Source: Gemmataceae bacterium
Lineage (GTDB): Bacteria; Planctomycetota; Planctomycetia; Gemmatales; Gemmataceae
NCBI GenBank assembly: GCA_019752375.1
Contig: JAIEMG010000018.1
Coordinates: 1 to 45,578, forward strand
DNA: 45,578 nt
Direction: 5' to 3'
Shown: in pieces, positions 8,703 through 17,222 of the stretch
Layout: each line of letters starts with the position of its first letter
How positions within the stretch are numbered: the stretch's first letter is position 1
Program-made: the position numbers and the translations under genes
Notes under the pieces: model-generated
Seen by the model: the letters and a program-made list of their open reading frames with translations, nothing else
Told to the model about the DNA's origin: nothing
Database searches by the model: none

Positions 8703-11303
8703 TTACCGGGTCTGGAACAGTCGGCTCTGGCATAACTCGTGGATCAGCGTTCGCACGCCGCCTCCCTTCTTCTCCGCGTTGGCCACGATGGCGGCGATCT
8801 GCTCGCGATCGCTGAAGGAGACATCGCGTCCGGTGCCGTAGACCGCGAACTGGCGGGTGAGATTACCCAGCAGGGCGCTTCGGTCAGCGGCAATGAGGTC
8901 CTGGAATTCGGCAATGCTCTTGAACTGCCGCCCGTCCGTGAGCTCACCGCTGGGATCCACGGCAGGACCGAGCTTGAAGCCGATGCCGATGAACGGATCG
9001 ATGGAACCGCGCGGCGCCGGGTCGCCCATGCCGATCGAGCGATAACGGGTGCGGAAACCGCCGATGACGTCAAACGATTCGAGCGCGAATCCGGGCGGGT
9101 CCATTTTCGCATGACAGGCAAAGCAGGCGGCGTTGGACCGGTGCTTGTCGAGCAGCTCGCGGATGGTCGTCGCTCCGCGCACGTCGGGCTCGATGGCGGT
9201 GATATCCGGCGGCGGCGGCTCGGGCGGGCGGCCGAGCAGCCGGTCCATGACAAAGGCCCCGCGCGGAACGGGCGACGTCGTGGTGCCGTTCGAGGTGATT
9301 TTCAGGAGCGACGCTTGCGTCAGGAATGCGCCGCGCGGAGAGCCCGCAGGCAGCGGAACCCGGCGGACCTGGGAGCCGCTGACTCCGGGAATGCCGTAGT
9401 GGACCGCCAGCTTCTCGTTGAGCATGGCGAAGTCCGACTTCACGAGGTAGCCGGCGTGCAAATCCTTGTCGAGCAGCTCGCGGAAGTAGGCCCGCGTCTC
9501 AGCGACCATCGAGTCCTGGAGGTAGGCGCTAAACTCGGGATAGAGCTTCCGGTCCGGGTCGTTATTCGCGATCTGCCGCAATTTCAGCCATTGACCCAGG
9601 AAGTCCTCGACAAATCGCTGTGCTTTGGGGTCTTTGATCAATCGCTCGGTCTCGGCGCGCAGCGTCTCGGCTTCGCGCAGCTTGCCGGCGCCGGCCAGAC
9701 CGGCCAGGCGTTCGTCGGGCATGGACCGCCAGAAGAAGTACGACAGCCGGCTTGCCAGGGCGTGGTCGTCGAGCTTTCCGGCCGGCTCCACGTGATACAG
9801 GAAGTCCGGTGAGCACAATGCGGCCCGGTACGCCCAGCGTAATGCCGTCTCGAAGCAGTCGCCCGCCTTGAGTCGATCCGCAACCTTCGCCACGTATTGC
9901 TTGCGAACCTCAGCATCGACCGGGCGGCGAAAGGCCCGCGCCAGGAACTTGCCCAGCAGCCGATCGGCATCGGCCAGGGGATCGTCGCTGCTCACCGTCC
10001 AGATGCCTTTGACCGGGTCGGGCCGGTTCTTGCCTTGACCCATCTCCTGTCGGTCCAACTTCCGCTTCGGCGCTCGGACGGTCGAATCCTTCCCGACCTT
10101 GATCTCGACCATCGGAAGGTCGCCAAACAGGTGCCGATGGCTGGCCGGCGGCCAGGTCTGGTGCAGAGGGCCTTCGATGTCCAGGTAGTCGCAGGCGATG
10201 GCGGGTCCGGTGAAGCCCATTGCCCGGAGCTTGCCGCGGGTGTTGGCGCCCGGCGCCAGCGAGCCCGCGTTAAACCCGATAATCTCGCGCGGGTTGAGCC
10301 AGGTTGTGAAGTCGTGGAGCTTTTCCTCCATCGACGGCGCGTCGTAGTACCCCAGCACCGTGCTCGGGTGTCCGCCGCCGCGGCCGTCTCCCGTTAGCGT
10401 CACGATCGAAAGCCGGGCTGCCTCGGTGCCGCGGGCGGCCAGCACCTTGCCCTTGTCCCACTGGAAAGCCCACAATGACGTGCGCACGCGGTACTGGCCG
10501 GGATAGATGGTCACGAACTCGTTGAAGTACGGGTGGAACGATTCATCCTCGTGCCGGAACAGCCCGACGCTGGCGCCGTTGCGGAACGATCCCATACGTT
10601 CATGAGCGCCCTGGTCGATGTGGAGATGCTCCCCGGCCGGTGGGAACTCCGGATCGGGCTGCTTGTTCTTCAAGAGCACGCCGTCGCCATGCAGGAGGAC
10701 GTGGGCGACGAAGCCGTGCGGGTTCGCGAGCGAGATCCGCTGCTTCACCACAACGGGCGCGGAGGGACGCGTGGCGATGGCCATGTCGAGCGCCCGGTCG
10801 GCCGCTTCGAGGTACTTGGCCAAGTTGACGTGGGAAATATCCAGCGCATCGCTGTTGTTGTCGAACCCGTGGGCCGAGCCATCCGCCGGCAACTCGCCCT
10901 GGAGCGGGATGCCCGGCAGGTCGAGGAGGTCCCGCAGTGTGTTTTCATATTCGACCCGCGTCAACCTCCGCGTCCCGGTCCGCCCCTCGCCCGCGATCTT
11001 TGCCTGCTCGAGCTTCACAACGAACCCGTGCAGCGACTTGACCGCCGCGGCCCGGTCACTGGCCGGGACCTTGTCCTTTTTGCCCGGCGGCATCTCGCCC
11101 GACTCGATACGGTCGTGGACCTTGACCCACCGCCCGAAGCTGGTGGGGTCGCCCTTCAGCGACTTCAAGTCGAGCCCGCCCTTTTTGGTCTCTGCGTCGT
11201 GGCACGAATAGCAGTTCTTCTCGAAGAACGCCGTGGGCTGGGCCCTGGCGGAGGGAAGCAGGACGAGTGTACAGAGGAACGTCAGGAGGATGCGATATTT
11301 CAT
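8703..11303 (-). CDS. Planctomycete cytochrome DUF1587/DUF1592/DUF1588/DUF1585 protein
   Basis: An exported protein of 866 residues. A signal peptide (MKYRILLTFLCTLVLLPSA) leads into a cytochrome-c-like domain with CYSCHDAETKKGGLDL. DUF1587 follows (TRRLTRVEYENTLRDLLDLP), then a central carbohydrate-binding-like region, DUF1595/DUF1592 (FLARAFRRPVDAEVRKQY, YFFWRSMPDE), DUF1588 (CFACHAKMDPPGFALESFD) and DUF1585 (LTRQFAVYGTGRDVSF). ATG 11303 is chosen because it begins the signal peptide; the upstream reading frame is repeat sequence. DUF1592 and DUF1552 genes are characteristically adjacent in planctomycetes; here DUF1552 is upstream and an F3 palindrome lies between them. A periplasmic redox role is likely but the reaction is unknown. 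Confidence 0.92.
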   Translation of the reverse strand: MKYRILLTFLCTLVLLPSARAQPTAFFEKNCYSCHDAETKKGGLDLKSLKGDPTSFGRWVKVHDRIESGEMPPGKKDKVPASDRAAAVKSLHGFVVKLEQAKIAGEGRTGTRRLTRVEYENTLRDLLDLPGIPLQGELPADGSAHGFDNNSDALDISHVNLAKYLEAADRALDMAIATRPSAPVVVKQRISLANPHGFVAHVLLHGDGVLLKNKQPDPEFPPAGEHLHIDQGAHERMGSFRNGASVGLFRHEDESFHPYFNEFVTIYPGQYRVRTSLWAFQWDKGKVLAARGTEAARLSIVTLTGDGRGGGHPSTVLGYYDAPSMEEKLHDFTTWLNPREIIGFNAGSLAPGANTRGKLRAMGFTGPAIACDYLDIEGPLHQTWPPASHRHLFGDLPMVEIKVGKDSTVRAPKRKLDRQEMGQGKNRPDPVKGIWTVSSDDPLADADRLLGKFLARAFRRPVDAEVRKQYVAKVADRLKAGDCFETALRWAYRAALCSPDFLYHVEPAGKLDDHALASRLSYFFWRSMPDERLAGLAGAGKLREAETLRAETERLIKDPKAQRFVEDFLGQWLKLRQIANNDPDRKLYPEFSAYLQDSMVAETRAYFRELLDKDLHAGYLVKSDFAMLNEKLAVHYGIPGVSGSQVRRVPLPAGSPRGAFLTQASLLKITSNGTTTSPVPRGAFVMDRLLGRPPEPPPPDITAIEPDVRGATTIRELLDKHRSNAACFACHAKMDPPGFALESFDVIGGFRTRYRSIGMGDPAPRGSIDPFIGIGFKLGPAVDPSGELTDGRQFKSIAEFQDLIAADRSALLGNLTRQFAVYGTGRDVSFSDREQIAAIVANAEKKGGGVRTLIHELCQSRLFQTR

Positions 11304-11342
11304 GATGCAATCCGGTGGGTTGGCGGAATGAACGGAGGCGGT

Positions 11343-11398
11343 GGCACGGACATTCCTGTCCGCGCGGCCGCAACCGCACGGACAGGAATGTTCGCGCC
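11343..11398. repeat. Palindromic repeat, family F3, copy 1 (no shell)
   Basis: Arms at 11343-11367 and 11374-11398 share the core GGCACGGACATTCCTGTCCG and are inverted, with a few mismatches. Each arm folds on itself as GGACA-TTCC-TGTCC-type hairpins. It is inserted between the DUF1552 stop and the DUF1592 start inside a co-directional pair. It is the same core as 44055-44124 but lacks that element's outer shell. Confidence 0.8.
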
Positions 11399-11434
11399 CC
11401 TCGGGAGGATGATCGGGCGATTGGAATCGGGGGC

Positions 11435-12703
11435 TCACGCCATCTCCAGGCCCCGCATCGTACCTTTGCCCGTCGAGAACTCGCCTACCTCGACGCCCAG
11501 GCGCTGGAGCATCGACACAAAGAGGTTTGTGAGCGGATAGTTGTTTTTCTGGTCGAACGCCAGGTGCTGTCCGTGCTTGAAGCCGCCGCCGGCCAGCAGC
11601 ACGGGCAGGTTGTAGTTCGAGTGCGAGTTGGCGCTGCCCATGCACGTCCCGTACAGGACCATCGTCCGGTCCAGCAGCGACTCGCCGCCCTCCTTTGCCT
11701 CGTTGAGCGACTTGAGGAAGCTGCCCAGTACTTCGAATTGTCCTTCCTCTTTGCCGCGCAACTCGGCGAGGACGTCGGGACGGTTGCCGTGGTGCGTGAT
11801 GTTGTGGATCACCGTGGTGTCGATGAACAAGGAGACGATCCGCGAGGAGTCCGTCTCCAGGGCCAGCTTGATGACGTCGAACATCAGCTGCGTCTTGCGG
11901 ACAAATTCGCGCTGGTCGTCGATGTCCTGCGGCGGCTTCGCGTCCACTTTCGGCTTGGGCCGATGCTCCCAGGCCTCCTGACTGCTCAGACGTTGCTCCA
12001 ACTCCCGGACCGACGTGAAATACTGGTCCATGCGCTGCCGGTCCGACGGACCGAGCGTTCGGTTCAGCCGCTTCGACTGGTCGGCGACGAAGTCGAGCAT
12101 ACTGCGCTCCTGCCGCAACGCCTCGACAGCGGCGGCGACTTCATCGGGCTTTCCCTGCATGAACAGCTTCTGGAAGATCTTGTTGGGGCTGCGCTCGGCC
12201 GGGATCGGCGCTCCACTGCGAGTAAAGCTCAGCGTCGATCCTTCATTGCTCATCGCCAGCACAAGCGAGGGATAGCGAGTCTGGTTGCCCACCCGCTCCG
12301 CCGCGAACTGGTCGAGGGAAATCCAGTTGCGGAAGCCGCCCCGCTCGGGATGCGGCGTGCCGGTCAGAAAGCACTTCTCGGCCGCGTGAGCGCCCGTCAC
12401 GCCAGGATGGCTGACCCCGGAGAAGATCGTGGTCTGCTTCCGCACCGCAGCCAGCTTCTCCAGGTATGGCGTCGACTCATAATCCCGCCCCGCCTTCTCC
12501 GGAAAGAAGTACTGCGGCAGGATGCCCATATTGGTTTCGATTGCCACCATTCGACGCGGCACGGCAGGCGTGCTGCCCTTGCAGGCCGGCAACATGCACT
12601 CCAACCACGGCAGCGCCAGCGCCACGCCCGCGCCACGCAGGAAGCCCCGCCGGGAAAGCGCCCTCGTTCCAAGTGTATACAGCTTTTTTGCGCTCGCGCT
12701 CAT
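11435..12703 (-). CDS. DUF1552 Tat-exported protein
   Basis: A DUF1552 protein of 422 residues. The N-terminal Tat signal reads ALSRRGFLRGAGVALALPW. Family landmarks include ETNMGILPQYFFPE, TTIFSGVSHPGVTGAHAAEK, SLDQFAAERVG, the helical SVRELEQRLSSQE region, and the C-terminal GTCMGSANSHSNYNLPVLL and LTNLFVSMLQRLGV. The annotated start is MSASAKKLY; the longer frame adds a proline-rich stretch that is not a signal sequence. DUF1552 proteins resemble DUF1501/sulfatase-fold proteins and travel with DUF1592-type cytochromes, with which this gene is co-directional (131-base gap filled by a repeat). Function unknown. Confidence 0.92.
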   Translation of the reverse strand: MSASAKKLYTLGTRALSRRGFLRGAGVALALPWLECMLPACKGSTPAVPRRMVAIETNMGILPQYFFPEKAGRDYESTPYLEKLAAVRKQTTIFSGVSHPGVTGAHAAEKCFLTGTPHPERGGFRNWISLDQFAAERVGNQTRYPSLVLAMSNEGSTLSFTRSGAPIPAERSPNKIFQKLFMQGKPDEVAAAVEALRQERSMLDFVADQSKRLNRTLGPSDRQRMDQYFTSVRELEQRLSSQEAWEHRPKPKVDAKPPQDIDDQREFVRKTQLMFDVIKLALETDSSRIVSLFIDTTVIHNITHHGNRPDVLAELRGKEEGQFEVLGSFLKSLNEAKEGGESLLDRTMVLYGTCMGSANSHSNYNLPVLLAGGGFKHGQHLAFDQKNNYPLTNLFVSMLQRLGVEVGEFSTGKGTMRGLEMA

Positions 12704-13003
12704 GAAGGATACTCTCGCAAATGGTGGGTAGATTGGAGGTTGGGAAGTCGGCAATCGCACCAGGGGTGGAAGGAGGAGCCCGGCAAGCGCCGGAGGAGAT
12801 TGATGCACCCTTCCTTTCACCATAATAGCTCCGTTGCGGGGAGTTTGTCCCCCCCAAAAGTTGGAATTTTCATCGGGTTTTCCCGAACGCCACCCGGAGC
12901 CATCGAGACGAGATCAGTGGTCCACTCCAGGCGTGGAAATGGAAGATGTAAGGAGCTATTTTCCGACCGGAAGTACTCTGGAGAAAACCCCGATGTCGCG
13001 GAG

Positions 13004-13030
13004 GTTGCGGCCGGCACAGCCGGCCCTACA
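13004..13030. repeat. 27-base repeat (GTTGCGGCCGGCACAGCC), copy 1
   Basis: An exact 27-base match to 45508-45534. It contains the hairpin GGCCGGC-ACA-GCCGGCC. The rest of the gap between the DUF1552 start and 13235 has no convincing gene except the transposase fragment below. Confidence 0.8.
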
Positions 13031-13062
13031 GGCTACAGGCCTATGTTTTTGGTTCATCCGAC

Positions 13063-13180
13063 TCAAGCGTACTTGGCCTCATGGAGCGCGAGGATTTTCC
13101 GTTTGAAGAATTCCTTATCGCGGAAGCCGTAGCCGCCAACCCGGCGAGCATGTGCGCGGTTGCTGGGCTTTGGATTTGAT
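13063..13180 (-). pseudogene. C-terminal remnant of a transposase, probably ISL3 type
   Basis: Read on the minus strand, the last codons before a TGA at 13063-13065 give GYGFRDKEFFKRKILALHE followed by AKYA. This resembles the C-terminus of ISL3-group DDE transposases, where a G-[FY]-R-[DN]-x-x-x-[FY] segment precedes a basic-hydrophobic helix. Only about 25-35 residues can be read. Upstream similarity, if any (NQIQ around 13187), is in another frame, implying a frameshift. No terminal inverted repeats or start codon were found, so this is a fossil, not an active element. The family assignment is from memory of the motif. Confidence 0.45.
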
Positions 13181-13234
13181 TCTTGGCAAGAGCTGAGGGT
13201 AAGGCAGGCTTGCCAAGGTTCACGCTGCAAACGT

Positions 13235-14542
13235 TCAACCCGCCAAGTCCACGCACGCCAATACCTTGTCGTCGCGCAGATACAGGCGCTTGTTCAGCAG
13301 CGCCGGTGCGGCCCACGTCTTGTAGGTAACCACGTCGTCGAGCTCGCCCTTGACGGTGTAGGCCTTCGGGTTCGCTTCGATCAAGCGGACCTTGCCGCGT
13401 TCGTTGACCAGGACCATGTGGTCCTCGTAGGCCAGCAGCGAGCACTTGCCGGGGCCGCGGTCTTCCCACAGGATCTTGCCGGTCGCCAGGTCGAGGCAGC
13501 GCAGGAAGACGGCGCCAAGGTCGCCGTGGCAGCCGTAGAGGTGGCCCTTCAAGATGACGCTGGTCGTGAACTGGTTCATCAAGTCCTTGTTGCGCCACTT
13601 CTCCTTTGCCGTCACTTTGTCGCCGTCGACGCTCAACTGCAGTGCAGCGCAGCCAGTGCCATACGCCGAGGAGATGAACAGCGTATCCTCCGCCCAAAGC
13701 GGCGTCGCGCAGTTGCACTCGTACTTGTTGCCGAGTGCATATCTCCAGAGCAGCGTGCCCTTGAGCGGGTCGATACCCAGCGCTGACTGACCGGTGAACG
13801 AGACGACCTGGCGGCGATTCCCCGCGGTGATGACGACGGCAGAGCTGTAGCCCATCGGATCGTCGCCGGCGCCCCAGGCCATCTTGCCGTTGTCCGTGCG
13901 GAAGGCAACGACGGAATTGTCCTTGTTGCCGCCGGGCTGCACGATGACGAAATCGCCTTCAATCAGTGGTGAGCCAGACACGCCCCAGTAGTAGAAATCG
14001 CCAACGCGGTTCTTGGCGCCGCTCGCCTCGAAGATGTTCGTCTTCCACACTTCCTTGCCGTCGGCCGCGTTGATGCAGAACAGATCACCCATGGCGAACA
14101 GGCAAAAGACCTTGCCGTTGTGAACCGTCGGCGTGGCGCGCGGCCCCGCACCCTGGCCCTGCTTGTCGCGGTAGCTGGGCACCCCCTCGGTCGCCCAGAC
14201 TTCCTTGCCGTCGGAGGTGTTCAGGCAGACAGCGATGTCGCGCTCGCCGCGCTTGGTCATAGTGTAGAGCCGGTCGCCGACCACGGCAACGGACGAGAAG
14301 CCATTGCCCAGCGGCGCTTTCCAGGCAAGTTTCGGCTTCCGCTTTTGCCAGTCCGTATTGAGTCCCTTCTCCAGGGAAATGCCGTCGCGGCGCGGGCCGA
14401 GGAACTGCGCCCACGATGCAGGATCGTTCGCGGACGGATCGGCGGCGGCCAGCGAAGCGCCCAAGGTAATCCCGCTCATTGCAGCCAGGCTCTGGCCAAG
14501 AAACGCGCGGCGGGTCACATGGCTTGCGTTGGTTCGTTCCAT
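13235..14542 (-). CDS. Tat-exported PQQ-like beta-propeller protein (BamB-like fold)
   Basis: A protein of 435 residues with a Tat signal (SHVTRRAFLGQSLAAMSG) and an alanine-rich segment ending SLAAADP. Repeated blades with the tryptophan-docking pattern follow: LNTSDGKEVWATEGV, INAADGKEVWKTNIF, IDPLKGTLLWRYALG and LDLATGKILWEDRGP. This matches the PQQ_2/quinoprotein-alcohol-dehydrogenase-like propeller fold. The fold is also that of BamB, but planctomycetes carry many paralogs and nothing here ties this one to outer-membrane assembly or to quinone chemistry. It is isolated from the DUF1552 operon by about 530 bases. Confidence 0.85.
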   Translation of the reverse strand: MERTNASHVTRRAFLGQSLAAMSGITLGASLAAADPSANDPASWAQFLGPRRDGISLEKGLNTDWQKRKPKLAWKAPLGNGFSSVAVVGDRLYTMTKRGERDIAVCLNTSDGKEVWATEGVPSYRDKQGQGAGPRATPTVHNGKVFCLFAMGDLFCINAADGKEVWKTNIFEASGAKNRVGDFYYWGVSGSPLIEGDFVIVQPGGNKDNSVVAFRTDNGKMAWGAGDDPMGYSSAVVITAGNRRQVVSFTGQSALGIDPLKGTLLWRYALGNKYECNCATPLWAEDTLFISSAYGTGCAALQLSVDGDKVTAKEKWRNKDLMNQFTTSVILKGHLYGCHGDLGAVFLRCLDLATGKILWEDRGPGKCSLLAYEDHMVLVNERGKVRLIEANPKAYTVKGELDDVVTYKTWAAPALLNKRLYLRDDKVLACVDLAG

Positions 14543-14676
14543 GATGGCTGCTTCCGAAGTCTGGTGTGAATCTTACAGACAATTACAGTACGTCCGATCC
14601 GAGCCGAATTCCAAATTAATGTGGGCGGCAAGGATCAGCGGCCTGTTGGCTCGGTGTCGCTCACGGCGATAGGTGC

Positions 14677-14805
14677 TAAGGAGCCGCGTAACAATAAGTT
14701 GAACAATTGCACGTAGGACGGATTTCCAATCCGTCCAGAGAAAACCGGACGGATTGGAAATCCGTCCTACAGGAATTGCACAAGTTATTCTTGCGCGGAT
14801 CCCAA
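14677..14805. repeat. 129-base nested palindrome, family F1, copy 2
   Basis: The same shell and core as copies at 7875 and 41847. The right end reads CCCAA instead of CCTAA. It lies between the moaA stop and the divergent-side start of the PQQ propeller gene. The surrounding 14543-14881 interval holds no gene; short frames there are translations of the repeat. Confidence 0.9.
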
Positions 14806-14881
14806 GGCGTACGCGGCGCGGCGCATGGAACGCGTTGCGCATGGAACCGGCCAAGCCTGACGCGGCGTCCGCGGCGAATTT

Positions 14882-15865
14882 CTACCCCCCAATTGCGTGC
14901 ATGGTCCGCTGCGGCTTGACGAATCGAGCCGTATTGATCTCGTGGCCTTCCCACTTGGAGTGGACGCTGCGCTGAATCGCTTCCTGAATTTGACCATCCG
15001 GCGCTCCCGAACGAAGCAGGCCTTTGACGTCGATCTCGTCGAGCGCGAACAGACAGTTGCGCAGCTTCCCGTCAGACGTGAGCCGAATGCGGTTGCAGCT
15101 CATGCAGAAGGGTCGAGACACCGACGCGATGATGCCGACGCGTCCGCCGCCATCGGTGTAAACGAAGTCCATGGCGGGCGCGCGCGGATCGTAGTCGGCG
15201 GCGGGCACCAGCGGCGCCACTTCGCGTTCCAGCGTGTCCATGATCTCGTGCGCGAAGTAGACTTTGCCGCGTTCCCAGTGATCGGCGCCAATGGGCATGT
15301 ATTCGATAAAGCGCATTTCCAGGCCGTGCTCGCGCGCGAACTTCGCCAGCGGCACTACTTCATGTTCCGTGACTCCGCGAATGCTGACCGCATTGATTTT
15401 TACCGGCTGGAACCCGGCCCGCTTGGCTGCAAAAATGCCGTCGATCACTTTCTCCAGACCGTCGCGGCGCGTCAGTTCGCGGAAGCGGGCGGGATCAAGC
15501 GCATCCAGGCTAATGTTGATACGGCGTAGTCCGGCGTCGTAAAGCGCCTGTGCCTGATCGGCCAGCAGGATGCCGTTGGTGGTCAGCCCCACGTCGCGGA
15601 TGCCATCGATCTTGCTGATGAGATTGACCAGTCGCGGCATGTCGCGGCGCATGAGCGGCTCGCCGCCGGTGAGCCGCACCTTGTCGATGCCGAGCGGCAC
15701 GGCAGCACGCACGAAGTGCGCAATCTCCTCGAAGCTGAGGAGTTCGTGCCGGTCCATGAACGTGACTTCCTCCGGCATGCAATAGGTGCAGCGGAGGTTG
15801 CAGCGATCGGTGACGCTGATGCGCAGGTTGTTGTGGGCGCGTCCAAACGTATCGATCAACGCCAT
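14882..15865 (-). CDS. moaA: GTP 3',8-cyclase (molybdopterin biosynthesis)
   Basis: A radical-SAM enzyme of 327 residues that with MoaC converts GTP to cyclic pyranopterin monophosphate. The N-terminal SAM-binding [4Fe-4S] motif is C22-x3-C26-x2-C29 in DRCNLRCTYCM. KVRLTGGEPLMRRD follows. The second, substrate-binding cluster is in RPFCMSCNRIRLTSDGKLRN, near the C-terminus. The protein ends in the conserved Gly-Gly (HAIGG) needed for activity in characterised MoaA. Length is normal. It is the last gene of a nine-gene minus-strand operon, 10 bases after moaE. No moaC, moeA or mog gene is in the window. Confidence 0.97.
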   Translation of the reverse strand: MALIDTFGRAHNNLRISVTDRCNLRCTYCMPEEVTFMDRHELLSFEEIAHFVRAAVPLGIDKVRLTGGEPLMRRDMPRLVNLISKIDGIRDVGLTTNGILLADQAQALYDAGLRRINISLDALDPARFRELTRRDGLEKVIDGIFAAKRAGFQPVKINAVSIRGVTEHEVVPLAKFAREHGLEMRFIEYMPIGADHWERGKVYFAHEIMDTLEREVAPLVPAADYDPRAPAMDFVYTDGGGRVGIIASVSRPFCMSCNRIRLTSDGKLRNCLFALDEIDVKGLLRSGAPDGQIQEAIQRSVHSKWEGHEINTARFVKPQRTMHAIGG

Positions 15866-15875
15866 GAATTTCCTC

Positions 15876-16286
15876 TCACGACGGATGCACCCACTCGGTG
15901 CTGCCGTCGGCCCAGTTCTCTTTCTTCCAGATCGGCACCAACTCCTTCAAGCGATCGATGGCATAGCGGCATGCCTCGAACGCATCACCCCGATGTGGAC
16001 AGCTGACCGCGACCGCGACACTGATCGCGCCGACCTCGAGATGTCCGACCCGATGCACCATCGCCATCTCGCCGACCGGCCAACGTGCTCGCGTGTCGCG
16101 CTCGATCTCGGCCATCTTCTTCTCGGCCATGCCGGGATACGCTTCGTAATCGAGGGCGACCGTGATCTTACCATCGGTCAGATCGCGCACGGTACCCAGG
16201 AAGGTGACCACGGCGCCGCAGTCATTGCGACGGACCTGCTCGGTCAGGGCGTGGTAGTCGATGATGTCTTTGACTAGCGTTATCAT
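15876..16286 (-). CDS. moaE: Molybdopterin synthase catalytic subunit
   Basis: A protein of 136 residues. MoaE inserts sulfur carried by MoaD into cyclic pyranopterin monophosphate to make molybdopterin. The landmarks are AVVTFLGTVRDLTDGK, LDYEAYPGMAEKKM, the central MVHRVGHLEVGAISVAVAV with SCPHRGDAFEA, and the catalytic lysine segment LKELVPIWKKE followed by WADGSTEWV. It lies 10 bases before moaA and is separated from moaD by two small genes of unknown function, an unusual interruption of a common moaD-moaE pairing. Confidence 0.96.
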   Translation of the reverse strand: MITLVKDIIDYHALTEQVRRNDCGAVVTFLGTVRDLTDGKITVALDYEAYPGMAEKKMAEIERDTRARWPVGEMAMVHRVGHLEVGAISVAVAVSCPHRGDAFEACRYAIDRLKELVPIWKKENWADGSTEWVHPS

Positions 16287-16298
16287 CGGAGCGAAGGT

Positions 16299-16598
16299 TC
16301 ACTTCTTCCCAAGGAACAAGAGGACAACATTCACCAGCATGGCCAGCAACGCACCGATCAAAGCCAGCCACACGCCCCAACGCTTGCGGTCGCTCTCCTC
16401 CAGGCTTTTCTTCAAGTCCACCAACCGTTCCTCGAGAATGGTTACTCTCTTGTCCAGAGCAGCAAACAATTCTACCGACTTGGTGCCTGCTTCTCGCAAG
16501 CGGTCAATTTCCGCCTGCAGTGCGTCAGAATGCTCGTCCAATCTGGCGACGAACTGCTCGAGTTCGCGAATCGCCTCGGTGTTCGTCTTGCCCGGCAC
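16299..16598 (-). CDS. Small coiled-coil protein with C-terminal membrane anchor
   Basis: A protein of 99 residues, not recognised. Residues about 8-72 form a nearly continuous amphipathic coiled coil (ELEQFVARLDEHSDALQ, RVTILEERLVDLKKSLEE). Residues about 76-96 are a single hydrophobic helix (VWLALIGALLAMLVNVVLL) followed by GKK, so the protein is predicted to be tail-anchored with its coiled coil in the cytoplasm. It starts two bases after the stop of the preceding small gene and 12 bases before moaE. Tight spacing supports co-expression with the molybdopterin genes. A partner role for the adjacent 114-residue protein is inference. Confidence 0.75.
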   Translation of the reverse strand: MPGKTNTEAIRELEQFVARLDEHSDALQAEIDRLREAGTKSVELFAALDKRVTILEERLVDLKKSLEESDRKRWGVWLALIGALLAMLVNVVLLFLGKK

Positions 16599-16600
16599 GA

Positions 16601-16945
16601 CTAATCCTCTTCAAGGTTGGCGACCGTCTGCCGCAGCTTGGCGAGCAGTTTCTTGGAGCTGGTGCTGAGCACGTCGGCCCACAGCCGGCGCAGCCGGTCA
16701 CGAAGATGGTGACCGTCCTTGAGTTCCTCCAGTGTGAATCGCATCTCCGCAGTCCCCCCGACTTCGTCGGAAATCTTGAGGAGAAATCCGGGAAACCGAT
16801 CCTTGTACCAAACCAGGGTCCAATCGACCGTGGCCAGGCGAGCCACCGAATTCCGTACCATCTCCTCCAGGAGTTTGGTCGCGCCATAGACGGCCGTGTC
16901 CCATTCCGTGTTCTGCTTGATTTTCTCTTCAACGGTCAGATTCAC
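16601..16945 (-). CDS. Small protein of unknown function in the moa operon
   Basis: A protein of 114 residues, not recognised. The GTG start at 16945 is chosen because GGGAGG lies eight bases upstream; the longer ATG frame from 16993 would overlap moaD. The sequence is soluble and charged, with helical ends (LTVEEKIKQNTEW, KLLAKLRQTVANLEED) and a central segment VDWTLVWYKDRFPGFLLKI. There are no cysteines or membrane segments. It is spaced 28 bases after moaD and two bases before the coiled-coil anchor gene, so the two probably act as a pair. Confidence 0.75.
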   Translation of the reverse strand: MNLTVEEKIKQNTEWDTAVYGATKLLEEMVRNSVARLATVDWTLVWYKDRFPGFLLKISDEVGGTAEMRFTLEELKDGHHLRDRLRRLWADVLSTSSKKLLAKLRQTVANLEED

Positions 16946-16973
16946 GCGAGATTCCTCCCAGGCCGAATCCCTG

Positions 16974-17222
16974 TCAAGCCGACTGCCCACCACTCACCGG
17001 TGGCAGCAGTGCCACCTCGGCACCTGGCGGAAGCATCTGCGCATCTTCGGCAAACTGGTCATTGACTGCAAGCGCCGAACGCTCCAGCAAAGCTGCCAGC
17101 CGTGGATACTCCTCGCCGATGCGCCGACGCAGGTCGTGCACCGTCGCCCCTGCCGGCAGGTTCACCTCGATGGTGTCCGCGCCGGCCAGTTCCCGAGCTC
17201 GTGCGAAAAGTCGAACATTCAT
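16974..17222 (-). CDS. moaD: Molybdopterin synthase sulfur carrier subunit with C-terminal extension
   Basis: A beta-grasp ubiquitin-like protein of 82 residues: RLFARARELAGADTIEV, VHDLRRRIGEEYPRLA, ALAVNDQFA and EVALLPPVSGG. MoaD is normally adenylated and thiocarboxylated on its terminal glycine. Here three residues, QSA, follow the Gly-Gly before the TGA, so the conserved diglycine is not terminal. Either the tail is removed, or it is tolerated, or this copy is inactive. Its ATG overlaps the oxidoreductase stop by four bases (ATGA), showing translational coupling. Confidence 0.93.
   Translation of the reverse strand: MNVRLFARARELAGADTIEVNLPAGATVHDLRRRIGEEYPRLAALLERSALAVNDQFAEDAQMLPPGAEVALLPPVSGGQSA

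Noticed and set aside
13235..14542. Calling the PQQ propeller gene bamB
   Set aside because: The Tat signal, the paralog-rich family and the lack of outer-membrane assembly neighbours do not support that specific role.
14707..14919. Short frames with GRISNPS/TDWKSVL-type peptides
   Set aside because: They are translations of the F1 palindrome and match similar artefacts elsewhere in the window.
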